Assembly (NCBI GenBank): GCA_947629205.1
Contig: CANRCV010000008.1
Coordinates: forward strand, 1 to 39,069
Source of the DNA: an uncultured Bacilli bacterium
Lineage (GTDB): Bacteria > Bacillota_I > Bacilli_A > RF39 > UBA660
Direction: 5' to 3'
DNA: 39,069 nucleotides
The notes under the pieces are model-generated. The model was not told the origin of the DNA and searched no databases. It saw only the letters and a program-made list of their open reading frames with translations. Position 1 is the stretch's first letter. Every line of letters begins with the position of its first letter. Shown here piece after piece: positions 17,996-26,193 of the stretch. The position numbers and the translations under genes are program-made.

Positions 17996-20937
17996 AATTT
18001 GTTTTCTTCTTCCTTTTGTAATTGTAAAAAATTTTGATTGGAAACCATTAAATTTTCTTTTTTAAATAAATAGAATAACTTTAATAAACGTAAATATGCT
18101 TTTTTATCCTTCCCATCTTTTTCAATTAAACATTCAAAATTATCCCAAGCTTTGATCACTCTTGCTTGATTTTTACTTATATTCATTTGAACATATAAAT
18201 ATTTTTTAATTTCTAAAATTTCTTGTGGGAAAATATCTTTTAATTGTAATGTTTTTTCTGTTTGTATCTTTTCTTCTTTAATTAACAACCTTGTATTTAA
18301 AGTTTTTATTGCATTATAATAATTTTGATAAATTGTATTATTTCTTACCTTAGAAACGCCATTGTTTTCTAATAAAGTCGTTCCATTTAATAAATAGATA
18401 GCTTCTTTTTGTTTTTCTGGTAACTGTCTAATTTTTACTTGCCACTCATCCATTGTAATCTCTGGATGTTCACCCATTAATTTTTCTAATTTGTTTTGAT
18501 AATGATAACTACTTTTTAAATAACTTAAATTTTTTACAGCATGCTTATAATTCATATAAATTATATTGTAATTATCTGTAGGAATACTATTATTTTCAAG
18601 TAATGTTTTACCATTGACAAAATAGATGGCTTCTCTTTGTTTTTCCGTTAACGTCTTAATTCTGGCAAGCCATTCTTCTATCGTAATTTCTGGGTGTTCT
18701 TTCATTAATTCCATTAATCTATTGGATACATTTATAGATGGTGTTTTTGGTTTTTCCACTAAAAACATTTTATTTAAGTTGTGAATGGCTAAATAAAAAT
18801 TATTATGGAATTCTTTGTATTTTTCTTTAGGAATAAGATTGTTTTCTAACAAAGTAGTTCCATTGACAAAATAGATGGCATCTCTTTGTTTTTTCGTTAA
18901 TCTTTTAATTCTTGCTTGCCACTCATCCATTGTAATCTCAGGGTGATCACTCATTAATTTGGTTAATTTACTTTGATAAGCTTTTTTATTTTTAAACTTA
19001 TTTAAATTTTGAATAGCTAAAAAATAATTTTGATAAGTAGCTTTATAAGTATCCTTTGGAATACTATTATTTTCAAGTAATGTTTTACCATTCACTAAAT
19101 AAATTACATCTTTTTGTTTATCTGGTAACGTATTAATTCTTGCATGCCATTCCTCTATTGTAATTTCTGGATGCTTTTTCATTAACTCAATTAATTTATT
19201 TGATCCTTTACTAGATACATTTCTTGGTTTTTTTTCTAATTCATTTTTTAAAGCAAACATTTTACATAAATTTTGAATAGCTAGAAAATAATTTTGATAA
19301 GTAGCACTGTAATTGTCTTTAGGAAAAGCATTATTTTCGTGTAATGACTCTCCATTTACTAAATAGATGGTTTTTCTTTGTTTCGGTGGTAATAATTTAA
19401 TTTTTTCTTGCCACTCTTTCAATGCTATTTCTGGGTGTCTTTTCATTAATTCAATTAATTTATTTGATTGAGTTTTTGATTCCATTTTTGATTCTATAAC
19501 ACGTTTTTCTACCACAGGAGCAGGTTTTGATTTTTTTACATAATTAACCACAATTCTTTCACGTGTTGGTGGTGTATTTTGAATCCTTGTTGTACTATGA
19601 ACTTTAGAATCTTTAGTTGCTTCATCTAAATAATCTTTTATTTGTTTAGAACGATATGGATGTCTTAATTTACGTAAAGCTTTCGCTTCTATTTGACGAA
19701 TACGTTCTCTTGTTACATGATAATAATTTCCTATTTCTTCTAAAGTATGTGTTTTTCCATCTAAAAGTCCAAAACGTAGACAAATAATATTTCTTTCTTT
19801 TTCTGTTAATGTTTCTAAAACTTTTTGAATATCACTTTTTAACATATTATTAATTGAATATTCTTCTGGTTGTTCAAAAGTATCATCTGGTAGAAAATCA
19901 AGTAATACACTTTCTCCATCATCCCCAATAGGTGTTTCTAAAGAGATTTGATTCACAATTTGAGAATCATTTAAGCGACTTTCTACTTGGTCTTTTGTCA
20001 TACCCATAGCCGATGCAATTTCCTCTGTCGTAGGTGTTCTTCCTAATTCAACTTTTAATTTTTTTGTTAAACGTTCTATTTTGTGAATGGATTCATGGAC
20101 ATGAACAGGTATTCTAACAAGTGTTCCTGTATTAGCTAAAGCTCTAGTTATGGCTTGACGAATCCACCAAGTTGCATAAGTAGAAAATTTATAGCCTCTT
20201 TTATAATCAAAATAATCTACAGCAGTCATAAGACCAATATTTCCTTCTTGAATTAAATCAAGTAAAGAAAGACCAAATCCCACATAATGTCTAGCAACAC
20301 TAACCACTAAACGTAAATTACTTTCAATAATTTGTTTTCTAATCTCTGTATTTCCTTGTTCAAGCATTTTAAAATATTCTTGTTCTTGTTCTTTCGTTAG
20401 TAATGGTTTTTGACCTATCTCATGTAAATACATTCCTTCAGCATTACCCATAACTACTTCATTTTCTTTAAACTCTTCATCACTTTCTTCTTCCATTAAA
20501 TCATGCATAGATTGATAATTATTTATAAATTCTTGAAAGTTTTTACTAGTAGATACCATTTCTTTTAATTCTTGAAAATCTTCTTCATTTTTATAATTTG
20601 AAAATATTTTTTCAAAAAGCGGTTGTTCAAATAAAACAATACATTCATCAATATTTAGTTCATATGAAATCGAATCTAAAAAAGAAAAGAAAGGCATAAT
20701 TTGTTTTATAAGATCCTCTACTTCGCTTGTAAGAGAAATCGATAAAGATTTAATATATTGAAACATATATTCTAAATTCATATTTTCTTTTACATAATGA
20801 TGGAGTTCTTTCTCTAAAGCCTTTTGAAAATGATTGCTTTTTTTGGCTTTATTGATCATTGTTAAAAAGACAGAATCTGGAATATTCATAAAAGAATATT
20901 TATTTTTTATTTCTAATTCTTCCCTACTAAAACGCAT
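17977..20937 (-). CDS. rpoD: Primary-type sigma-70 factor with five C-terminal tandem repeats
   Basis: RNA polymerase sigma factor of 986 residues, more than twice the size of Bacillus SigA. Residues 1-160 are an unrecognised helical acidic region in place of region 1.1. Region 1.2 is at ~168-196. Region 2 is at ~203-275, with NLRLVVSVARHYVG, LDLIQEGNIGLMTAVDYFDY and the -10-binding YKFSTYATWWIRQAITRA. Region 3 is at ~275-352 (RIPVHVHESIHKI). Region 4, at ~364-428, ends in TRERIRQIEAKALRKLRHP. A basic proline-rich linker leads to five repeats at 491-578, 579-655, 656-737, 738-813 and 814-888, then a 98-residue charged tail. Regions 2 and 4 are fully housekeeping-like, so this is probably the main sigma factor. 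Each repeat reads roughly LxxLMxxHPEIt..EW..RI..L..KQ..aIY.vNG.tLlENN. The frame is intact throughout. Confidence 0.93.
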   Translation of the reverse strand: MRFSREELEIKNKYSFMNIPDSVFLTMINKAKKSNHFQKALEKELHHYVKENMNLEYMFQYIKSLSISLTSEVEDLIKQIMPFFSFLDSISYELNIDECIVLFEQPLFEKIFSNYKNEEDFQELKEMVSTSKNFQEFINNYQSMHDLMEEESDEEFKENEVVMGNAEGMYLHEIGQKPLLTKEQEQEYFKMLEQGNTEIRKQIIESNLRLVVSVARHYVGFGLSLLDLIQEGNIGLMTAVDYFDYKRGYKFSTYATWWIRQAITRALANTGTLVRIPVHVHESIHKIERLTKKLKVELGRTPTTEEIASAMGMTKDQVESRLNDSQIVNQISLETPIGDDGESVLLDFLPDDTFEQPEEYSINNMLKSDIQKVLETLTEKERNIICLRFGLLDGKTHTLEEIGNYYHVTRERIRQIEAKALRKLRHPYRSKQIKDYLDEATKDSKVHSTTRIQNTPPTRERIVVNYVKKSKPAPVVEKRVIESKMESKTQSNKLIELMKRHPEIALKEWQEKIKLLPPKQRKTIYLVNGESLHENNAFPKDNYSATYQNYFLAIQNLCKMFALKNELEKKPRNVSSKGSNKLIELMKKHPEITIEEWHARINTLPDKQKDVIYLVNGKTLLENNSIPKDTYKATYQNYFLAIQNLNKFKNKKAYQSKLTKLMSDHPEITMDEWQARIKRLTKKQRDAIYFVNGTTLLENNLIPKEKYKEFHNNFYLAIHNLNKMFLVEKPKTPSINVSNRLMELMKEHPEITIEEWLARIKTLTEKQREAIYFVNGKTLLENNSIPTDNYNIIYMNYKHAVKNLSYLKSSYHYQNKLEKLMGEHPEITMDEWQVKIRQLPEKQKEAIYLLNGTTLLENNGVSKVRNNTIYQNYYNAIKTLNTRLLIKEEKIQTEKTLQLKDIFPQEILEIKKYLYVQMNISKNQARVIKAWDNFECLIEKDGKDKKAYLRLLKLFYLFKKENLMVSNQNFLQLQKEEENKLALKKE
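18274..19467 (-). repeat. Five tandem ~80-codon repeats inside the sigma gene
   Basis: Protein-level tandem repeats with periods of 76-88 residues. Units lie at 19204-19467, 18973-19203, 18727-18972, 18499-18726 and 18274-18498. Invariant or near-invariant positions are HPEI, a Trp three to five residues later, KQ, IY(L/F), NG, L.ENN, and a final Y.N(Y/F)..A(I/V).(N/T)L. Linkers between units vary in length. The copies have diverged in DNA sequence, so this is an old amplification. Confidence 0.93.
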
Positions 20938-20957
20938 AACCTTTCACCTTGTTTGTT

Positions 20958-20986
20958 ATTATACCGAAAATGCTATTTTAGTGCAA
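20958..20986 (-). promoter_or_regulatory. Promoter of the sigma-factor gene
   Basis: -35 TTGCAC at 20981-20986, a 17-nt spacer, and -10 TATAAT at 20958-20963. It starts immediately after the tadC terminator, so rpoD has its own transcription unit. AAGGTG lies seven bases before the ATG. Confidence 0.82.
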
Positions 20987-21028
20987 GAAAAAAAAGACCT
21001 ATCCTGCTAAAAATTGTAGCAAAATAGG
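20987..21028 (-). terminator. Terminator of the Tad operon
   Basis: Two-part stem CCTAT/ATAGG (21024-21028 with 20998-21002) plus TGCTA/TAGCA, followed by TC and a T-run of eight. It overlaps the last codons of tadC. Confidence 0.85.
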
Positions 21029-21700
21029 AGATAAAATAATTAAAAGCATAATAGGGACAAAAAACAAAACAGAAAGAACACTAATTTTAGTAGGAAGTTT
21101 AGCTATTTCAGCTTTAATCGTAAGCAAGCGTTTTTCTCGTAAATAATCCAATTGATTTTGTAAAGAAGATAGAACACTATTTCCAAAAATACTACTTTCT
21201 GTTAAATTTAAAATAATGGTATTAATCGTATCACTAGGAATTCTTTCTTTTAAAGCAATTAAACTTTCCGTAAAACTCTTGCCCATTCTTACCTCATGTA
21301 AAGCTTTTTTAAATTCTAGTGATAATTCACTATCAATATTCTTACTCGTTAATTCTAAAGCTCCTTTTAAATTGGAGTTAGATTCTAATGTTAAACAAAG
21401 AATTTCAAAGAAAAAAATCGCTTCCTCTTCTAATTTTAAACCTCTTTTTTTAATAGGATAATCAAAAACAATCTTTTCTAAAGCGTAATAGAATAACAAT
21501 GTCAAAATGGGAGCCAGTATATACCCATATTTCATAGAAAAGAAAATACCAAAAAGCAAAATAGAAAACAAAAGACGTAAATTTAAAAAAGCAAACGTAC
21601 TATTTTTATTGTCTTGCCCTAAATAATTCATTTTCTTTTCTATACGATTGACTGTTTTTTTAGGATAAATTTTATAAGCAATAGCATTTCTTTTTTTCAT
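20999..21700 (-). CDS. tadC: Tad pilus inner-membrane platform protein TadC-like
   Basis: A 233-residue membrane protein of the type II secretion F (GspF) family. Two N-terminal hydrophobic helices (STFAFLNLRLLFSILLFGIFF and YILAPILTLLFYYALEKIV) are followed by the cytoplasmic helical bundle (FFFEILCLTLESNSNLKGALELTSKNIDSELSLEFKKALHEVRMGKSFTESLIALKERI) and a C-terminal membrane helix (ISVLSVLFFVPIMLLIILSPILL). It is the last Tad gene, coupled to tadB (ATG abuts the tadB stop), and a terminator follows. It probably forms the assembly platform with TadB. Confidence 0.87.
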   Translation of the reverse strand: MKKRNAIAYKIYPKKTVNRIEKKMNYLGQDNKNSTFAFLNLRLLFSILLFGIFFSMKYGYILAPILTLLFYYALEKIVFDYPIKKRGLKLEEEAIFFFEILCLTLESNSNLKGALELTSKNIDSELSLEFKKALHEVRMGKSFTESLIALKERIPSDTINTIILNLTESSIFGNSVLSSLQNQLDYLREKRLLTIKAEIAKLPTKISVLSVLFFVPIMLLIILSPILLQFLAG

Positions 21701-22701
21701 TATATTTTCACCTTCAATACTTTTTTAACAATTACAATATAGAGAATATATAAAATAAGAATAAAACTAAAGAGAACCCAACCTAAAAAGCTTTGAAATA
21801 AGGGAGCAAAATAAGTAGGATTTAAAAGTAAAATAATACCAATAAATACAAAGGGTAAAAAAATTAAAATACGAAAAACAAATACACTAGCTGATGTTAA
21901 ACTATGTAGTTCATCTTGCATTTTCTTTTTGGTAAAGAAAGACTTTTCAATTGTTGAAAAAACCTCTACAATATTGCCTCCTGTTTTATTTAAAAGAGTT
22001 AAGGAAGAAGCAATATATTTTGTTTCTTCTAAAGAAATACGTTCATAAAAACGACTAAAAACATCTTCTAAACTTAATCCATAGGTCATATCTAAATAAA
22101 TTTTTTTAAATTCATCTGCTACTTGTCCTGTTAATTCATTTTTAACTGTACTAATGGCTTGCATAATATTTTTACCTGATTTAAAACTATTATTCATAAT
22201 AATAATAGCTTTTAATAAATCTTCTCTTACTTGTTTTTTTCTTTTTTGAAACTGTATATTTAAAATTATATCCGGTAGAAAAAAACCAAAAAGAAAGGCA
22301 AGAAAAGCAATAGGAGTAAAGAATAAGTGACGTAAGATAATAAAGAAAAGATAGAGAAAAAAGAATAAGAATCCTACTAAAAATTTAATACTGATAATAT
22401 CCATGGCTTGTTTTTCTTTATCTTTAAATGAAATATATTTCTCATACCTATTTTGATAACGAGTTAAGACGGAAGATTTTTTTAAAAGAGTAGAAAATTT
22501 ATGTACTATTTTCCATAAAAAATGAAAAAAACGATCAAAGAAGGAAGGCTCTTCTTCAGCTTTAAAACATAAACTAAATCGATCAAATCTTTTCATTAAT
22601 TTTATACTTTGTAGTTCATTATATAAAACAAACAAAATAATTCCTACACCAATCATAAAAGAGATAAGTATCGAAATACTAATTAAGGAAATAGTAGGCA
22701 T
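21700..22701 (-). CDS. tadB: Tad pilus platform protein TadB-like
   Basis: A 333-residue membrane protein of the GspF family. An N-terminal transmembrane helix (PTISLISISILISFMIGVGIILFVL) is followed by a central pair (FLVGFLFFFLYLFFIILRHLFFTPIAFLAFLFGFFLPDI). The conserved GspF core is KAIIIMNNSFKSGKNIMQAISTV..LDMTYGLSLEDVFSRFYERI, and two C-terminal helices close the protein. I start it at 22701, where AAAGGAG lies seven bases before the ATG and outside tadA; the track's 22743 start lies inside tadA without an RBS. It lies between tadA (gap 19 nt) and tadC (overlap one base). Confidence 0.87.
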   Translation of the reverse strand: MPTISLISISILISFMIGVGIILFVLYNELQSIKLMKRFDRFSLCFKAEEEPSFFDRFFHFLWKIVHKFSTLLKKSSVLTRYQNRYEKYISFKDKEKQAMDIISIKFLVGFLFFFLYLFFIILRHLFFTPIAFLAFLFGFFLPDIILNIQFQKRKKQVREDLLKAIIIMNNSFKSGKNIMQAISTVKNELTGQVADEFKKIYLDMTYGLSLEDVFSRFYERISLEETKYIASSLTLLNKTGGNIVEVFSTIEKSFFTKKKMQDELHSLTSASVFVFRILIFLPFVFIGIILLLNPTYFAPLFQSFLGWVLFSFILILYILYIVIVKKVLKVKI

Positions 22702-22720
22702 AAAAATTCTCCTTTCTTTT

Positions 22721-24067
22721 TTATTTTTCTTTTGAAACTCCAAAAATATCTTCTAAATCATTTATTCCTCGAGCTGTTAATTTTTTATAAACATTTGGTG
22801 TTTTTCCATAAAGACCAACAAATTCTCCATCCACCTCTTTAGCTCCGGTAATTCCAACTTGTTCAAATTTAAAGATATCACTAAGTTCTATACGATCCTC
22901 TTTAAAACCTTTAATTTCACTAATAGAGGTAATTTTTCTTTTTCCATCACTCATTCGTTCAATATTGACAACTAAATCAATCGCACTCGCAATATATTCA
23001 CGAATGGCTTTAATAGGAATATCCAAACCACTCATAAGGACCATAGTTTCAAGTCGATTTAAGGCATCTTGTGCACCATTGGCATGAAGAGTTGTAATCG
23101 ATCCATCATGTCCGGTATTCATAGCTTGTAACATATCAAAAGCTTCTTTTCCACGAACCTCACCCACAATAATACGATCAGGTCGCATACGAAGCGAATT
23201 TCTTACTAAATCACGAATCGTTATTTCACTATCTACATCATAATTCGATACTCTTGTTTCTAGAGAAATAACATGTTTTTGATGTAAATGTAATTCTGCA
23301 GCATCTTCAATTGTAATAATTCTTTCATGAGAATCAATAAAACCACTTAAAATATTTAAAAGAGTTGTTTTACCACTACCCGTTCCCCCACAAACAATTA
23401 TGTTTAATTTTCCTTTAACAGCTGCTTCTAAAAAACGAGCCATATAAGGAGTAAGAGTACCAATACGAATTAAATCTTCAATACTAGCCATCGTTTCTTT
23501 AAATTTACGAATCGTAATAACAGGTCCTTTTGTTGATAAAGGAGGAATAACAGCATTAATTCTAGAACCATCTAAAAGTCTTGAATCCACCATTGGATTT
23601 GCATTATCAATCGTTCTTCCCAGTGGTTCAATTAAACGTTCAATGGTTCTAATAATATGATTATTATCAATAAAAGAAATACTTTCATCTTTAATCACTT
23701 GTCCATCAATTTCAATATAAATTTCATTTGGACTATTGACCATGATTTCCGTAATATTTTTATCTTCTAAAACCTCAGTTAAAGGTCCATATCCATTAAT
23801 TTCATTTTCAATTAAATTATACAAATGACTTCTTTCTAAATTCGATAAATCGTATCCTTCAATTACTTTTTCAATTTCATCATTGATAAATTCATTTAAG
23901 ACTTTATCCTCTGGTATTTCTTTATCAATTAAATTTTCTACAATCGTTGTACGAAAATAATCCAATAACTTTTTATCTGGAAAGATTTCATAATCTGTAA
24001 TAGAGGAAAGTTTGGTATTCTTTCTTTCAATATTAAAAGCATCAACTAAACTTGTTTTAGGCATCAT
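22721..24067 (-). CDS. tadA: Tad pilus secretion ATPase TadA/CpaF
   Basis: Cytoplasmic hexameric motor of the type II/IV secretion ATPase family. The N-terminal domain is NLIENEINGYGPLTEVLED..ITEIMVNSPNEIYIE. Walker A is CGGTGSGKTTLLN near residue 227. The Asp box is ITIEDAAELHLHQ, Walker B is RIIVGEVRGKEAFDMLQAMNTGHDGS, and the His box is ITTLHANGA. At ~448 residues it has family length. AAGGTG lies five bases before the ATG at 24067; the GTG two codons earlier is part of that site. It overlaps the tadZ 3' end by 11 nt. A single ATPase of this type normally powers both extension and retraction of Flp pili. Confidence 0.95.
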   Translation of the reverse strand: MMPKTSLVDAFNIERKNTKLSSITDYEIFPDKKLLDYFRTTIVENLIDKEIPEDKVLNEFINDEIEKVIEGYDLSNLERSHLYNLIENEINGYGPLTEVLEDKNITEIMVNSPNEIYIEIDGQVIKDESISFIDNNHIIRTIERLIEPLGRTIDNANPMVDSRLLDGSRINAVIPPLSTKGPVITIRKFKETMASIEDLIRIGTLTPYMARFLEAAVKGKLNIIVCGGTGSGKTTLLNILSGFIDSHERIITIEDAAELHLHQKHVISLETRVSNYDVDSEITIRDLVRNSLRMRPDRIIVGEVRGKEAFDMLQAMNTGHDGSITTLHANGAQDALNRLETMVLMSGLDIPIKAIREYIASAIDLVVNIERMSDGKRKITSISEIKGFKEDRIELSDIFKFEQVGITGAKEVDGEFVGLYGKTPNVYKKLTARGINDLEDIFGVSKEK

Positions 24068-24848
24068 CTTCACCTTCTTGCCTTTTTACTTTTTTCTCTT
24101 CTAAACTATCTAAAGCAATATTCATAAATGTTTCATAATCTTTATTAAAGGTTGTTGGCATTTTATTTTGTAATGTTAAAATTTCTCCATTCATAACATA
24201 CTGATCTATATTTTTAATATAAAAATTAGATGAAATCGTATAATCAATATTCGCTTTAATAATATTTTTAATATCAAATAAAGAGAAATAATCTTTATAA
24301 GGATTGATACTATAATTTAAAATAATTTTATAATTCGTAACTTGAGTATCTTTAAAAATACTCATAATAGATTTCATATTTTTTAAATCTAATGGATCAT
24401 TGGTCATTAAAAATAATATTTCATCCACTTTATCTAAAGTAATAACATTCATTTCATTTAATATATGCGTTGTATCAATTAAAACAATATCATAATTAGA
24501 CTCGGCTTTATCAATTAATAAATCAATATATTTCGCATCTATTTTTCCTGCTTGTCTAGGATCTTTTGGACATGGTAATAAATCGATATAGTCATCATAT
24601 TTGGTAATATAATCTGAAAAATCTTTATAACGATTGTTATTATAATCATCGACAAAATTAAAAATGGTTTTTTCAAAAGGACGATTTAATCCCATCGATA
24701 ATCCACCACTTGATAAATCTAAATCAACCAGTAACACTTTTTTTTCTAAATGTTCATAAATTCCGGCTAGATTAATACAAGTAATAGTTTTCCCAACTCC
24801 ACCTTTAGCAGAGAAAAGACATATTGATTTTCCTTTTGATCTAGACAT
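24057..24848 (-). CDS. tadZ: TadZ/CpaE-like ParA/MinD-family ATPase
   Basis: A 263-residue protein with a deviant Walker A motif (FSAKGGVGKTITCINLAG, residues 13-30), VLLVDLDLSSGGLSMGL, and IVLIDTTHILNEMN as the Walker B region. These features place it with ParA/MinD proteins; in Tad loci such proteins (TadZ/CpaE) position the pilus machine at the pole. It lacks the N-terminal receiver-like domain of longer CpaE proteins, so it is an ATPase-only form. GAGGG precedes the ATG. It lies between the pseudopilin genes and tadA. Confidence 0.88.
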   Translation of the reverse strand: MSRSKGKSICLFSAKGGVGKTITCINLAGIYEHLEKKVLLVDLDLSSGGLSMGLNRPFEKTIFNFVDDYNNNRYKDFSDYITKYDDYIDLLPCPKDPRQAGKIDAKYIDLLIDKAESNYDIVLIDTTHILNEMNVITLDKVDEILFLMTNDPLDLKNMKSIMSIFKDTQVTNYKIILNYSINPYKDYFSLFDIKNIIKANIDYTISSNFYIKNIDQYVMNGEILTLQNKMPTTFNKDYETFMNIALDSLEEKKVKRQEGEDDA

Positions 24849-24858
24849 AACATTCCCT

Positions 24859-25239
24859 CTATTCTTTTACTATTTTTATTTGATTTTGCTCTTCCATGGC
24901 TTTTAATTTAACTTGAATCTTATAAGTTTTGATACCAATAATTTGACCAAAAATACTTTCTTTTTCATATGTTAATGCTACACTTACCTCATCTTGATTT
25001 TTTTTAATTTTTACGCCTTCAATGGGCAATTGATTCTGCATAAGTAACTCTTTTATTTCTTCTTCATACCCAACTTGTTCTTTATCTTTATACGTTGTAA
25101 TTAAAATCGATTTTAGAGTACTATTGGATTTAATCTGTTCTTTTATTAAAATACCTGTATCGACAACAAAAGCTAAGAACAATAAAACAAGAGGAAGAAG
25201 TAATACGAATACAATCAAAGTCTGCCCTTTTTTATTCAT
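24859..25239 (-). CDS. TadE/TadF-like pseudopilin
   Basis: A 126-residue protein that begins MNKKGQTLIVFVLLLPLVLLFLAFVVDTGIL: a short charged leader ending in Gly, then the hydrophobic class III pilin helix. The rest is a small extracytoplasmic alpha/beta domain. GQ-L-V-F, with no conserved Glu at +5, suggests a TadF-like minor pseudopilin. Its ATG overlaps the stop of the preceding TadE-like gene (ATGAATAA, eight bases), so the pair is translationally coupled. It is probably cleaved by a TadV-type prepilin peptidase, which is not encoded in this window. Confidence 0.83.
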   Translation of the reverse strand: MNKKGQTLIVFVLLLPLVLLFLAFVVDTGILIKEQIKSNSTLKSILITTYKDKEQVGYEEEIKELLMQNQLPIEGVKIKKNQDEVSVALTYEKESIFGQIIGIKTYKIQVKLKAMEEQNQIKIVKE

Positions 25240-25579
25240 TTAAAATCACTCTTTTCGCCGTAGCTTCATAAGGATTTTTTAAAAGAAGATTAAGCCCTGG
25301 AGTAAGAATTTCAACATTCTTCTTTAAAAAAATAGTTTTGTATTTTTCCCCTGTTTGTACCTCTACAGTAATGAAATCTTTTTCTAATTGTAAATCTTTT
25401 TTTACCTCTTCTAAGCTTTTCGACTCTACAGCACTTACAACCTCTTCCATTTTCCCTTCTAAATTATTCTTGATATATAAGATTTTTCCTAAATCAATTA
25501 CTGCAAAAAGCATAAAAATAAAGATAGGTAATAGAAGGATGAATTCAATTAAGGCTTGTCCTTTTTGATTTAGAATCAC
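25232..25579 (-). CDS. TadE-like pseudopilin
   Basis: A 115-residue protein with a pilin-type N-terminus: ILNQKGQALIEFILLLPIFIFMLFAVIDLGKILY, cleavage expected after the Gly, and Glu at position +5. The C-terminal domain is short and polar. I use the GTG at 25579 because AAGGGG lies eight bases upstream; the track's GTG at 25588 overlaps that site. It is preceded by its own -10 element behind the flp terminator and is coupled to the next pseudopilin gene. Confidence 0.83.
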   Translation of the reverse strand: MILNQKGQALIEFILLLPIFIFMLFAVIDLGKILYIKNNLEGKMEEVVSAVESKSLEEVKKDLQLEKDFITVEVQTGEKYKTIFLKKNVEILTPGLNLLLKNPYEATAKRVILNE

Positions 25580-25605
25580 TTTTATCACCCCTTTATTATG
25601 AATTT

Positions 25606-25614
25606 ATTATACCA
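25606..25614 (-). promoter_or_regulatory. Internal extended -10 promoter behind flp
   Basis: TGGTATAAT directly follows the T-run of the flp terminator. It could give the rest of the tad operon independent low-level expression. There is no clear -35 box. Confidence 0.45.
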
Positions 25615-25648
25615 TAAAAAAAGGAAGATGCAAACTATTCCACATCTT
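25615..25648 (-). terminator. Partial terminator after the flp pilin gene
   Basis: AAGATG (25643-25648) pairs with CATCTT (25625-25630), then CC and a T-run of seven. Its placement between the major pilin and the machine genes would keep pilin mRNA far above the rest. Confidence 0.65.
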
Positions 25649-25844
25649 TCTCCTTACAATAGGCTTCTCCTGGTTTTTCTCCTTGTACATATTCTTGATC
25701 CACTAACGAACAAGAAGTTTTGGTAATAGAATCCTTTAAATAACCACCAAAATAAGAAACAATTGCTACGGTAATCACACTAATAATACCAACAATTAAA
25801 ATATACTCTACTAAGGCTTGTCCTTTTTTTTCATGAAGGTTCAT
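25635..25844 (-). CDS. flp: Flp-type major pilin
   Basis: A 69-residue class IVb/Flp prepilin: a short leader MNLHEKKG, then QALVEYILIVGIISVITVAIVSYFG, with cleavage expected after the Gly and the conserved Glu at +5 and Tyr at +6. The exposed tail contains two cysteines (SCSLV and AYCKE) that may form a disulfide, and is longer than in the shortest Flp pilins. AGGTGAATGT precedes the ATG. It is the first gene of the Tad operon, with a consensus promoter and a terminator immediately downstream. Confidence 0.9.
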   Translation of the reverse strand: MNLHEKKGQALVEYILIVGIISVITVAIVSYFGGYLKDSITKTSCSLVDQEYVQGEKPGEAYCKEKDVE

Positions 25845-25867
25845 ACATTCACCTACTCTTTATCATA

Positions 25868-25896
25868 AATATATAAGAAAAAAGCGGTAAAGTCAA
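25868..25896 (-). promoter_or_regulatory. Promoter of flp/tad operon
   Basis: -35 TTGACT at 25891-25896, a 17-nt spacer, and -10 TATATT at 25868-25873. It lies between the stop of the 59-residue gene and the flp ATG. Confidence 0.72.
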
Positions 25897-25904
25897 ATTA
25901 AATT

Positions 25905-26084
25905 TTATTTCAAAACTCTTTCTCTTTTTACGGAATCTGTATCTTCTATAAATAACTTAGCATACTCTTCTTTATTTTCAATAATGGCATTATAACCAGT
26001 TTCTTTATCGATAATTCCTAGATTTACCAATTTTATAAACATATCAATATCTGTTTCTATTATTTTCTTCATATTTAAACTCAT
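25905..26084 (-). CDS. Small hypothetical protein upstream of flp
   Basis: A 59-residue protein missed by the ORF track: MSLNMKKIIETDIDMFIKLVNLG..RERVLK. It is soluble, mixed-charge and probably all-helical; the phrase LGIIDKETGYNAIIENKEEYAKLF looks like a helix-turn-helix hairpin without clear DNA-binding features. GGAGG lies seven bases before the ATG, and a good promoter lies further upstream (26111-26139). It precedes the Tad operon on the same strand, but flp has its own promoter. I cannot name a function. Confidence 0.7.
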   Translation of the reverse strand: MSLNMKKIIETDIDMFIKLVNLGIIDKETGYNAIIENKEEYAKLFIEDTDSVKRERVLK

Positions 26085-26110
26085 ATCAAAACCTCCATAA
26101 AACTATATTT

Positions 26111-26139
26111 AGTTTAACATAATCATTTTTGATTATCAA
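26111..26139 (-). promoter_or_regulatory. Promoter of the 59-residue gene
   Basis: -35 TTGATA at 26134-26139, a 17-nt spacer, and -10 TAAACT at 26111-26116, in the divergent gap facing the DUF192 gene. Confidence 0.6.
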
Positions 26140-26193
26140 TTCAAAAGTATTCTAATTTAATAGATTTATGATATGATGTATTAGGTGATACTT

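Noticed and set aside
18274-19467. Sigma-gene repeats as an assembly artefact or frameshift fusion
   Set aside because: The five units differ clearly in DNA and protein sequence, linkers vary, and the frame stays open for 986 codons with the same codon bias.
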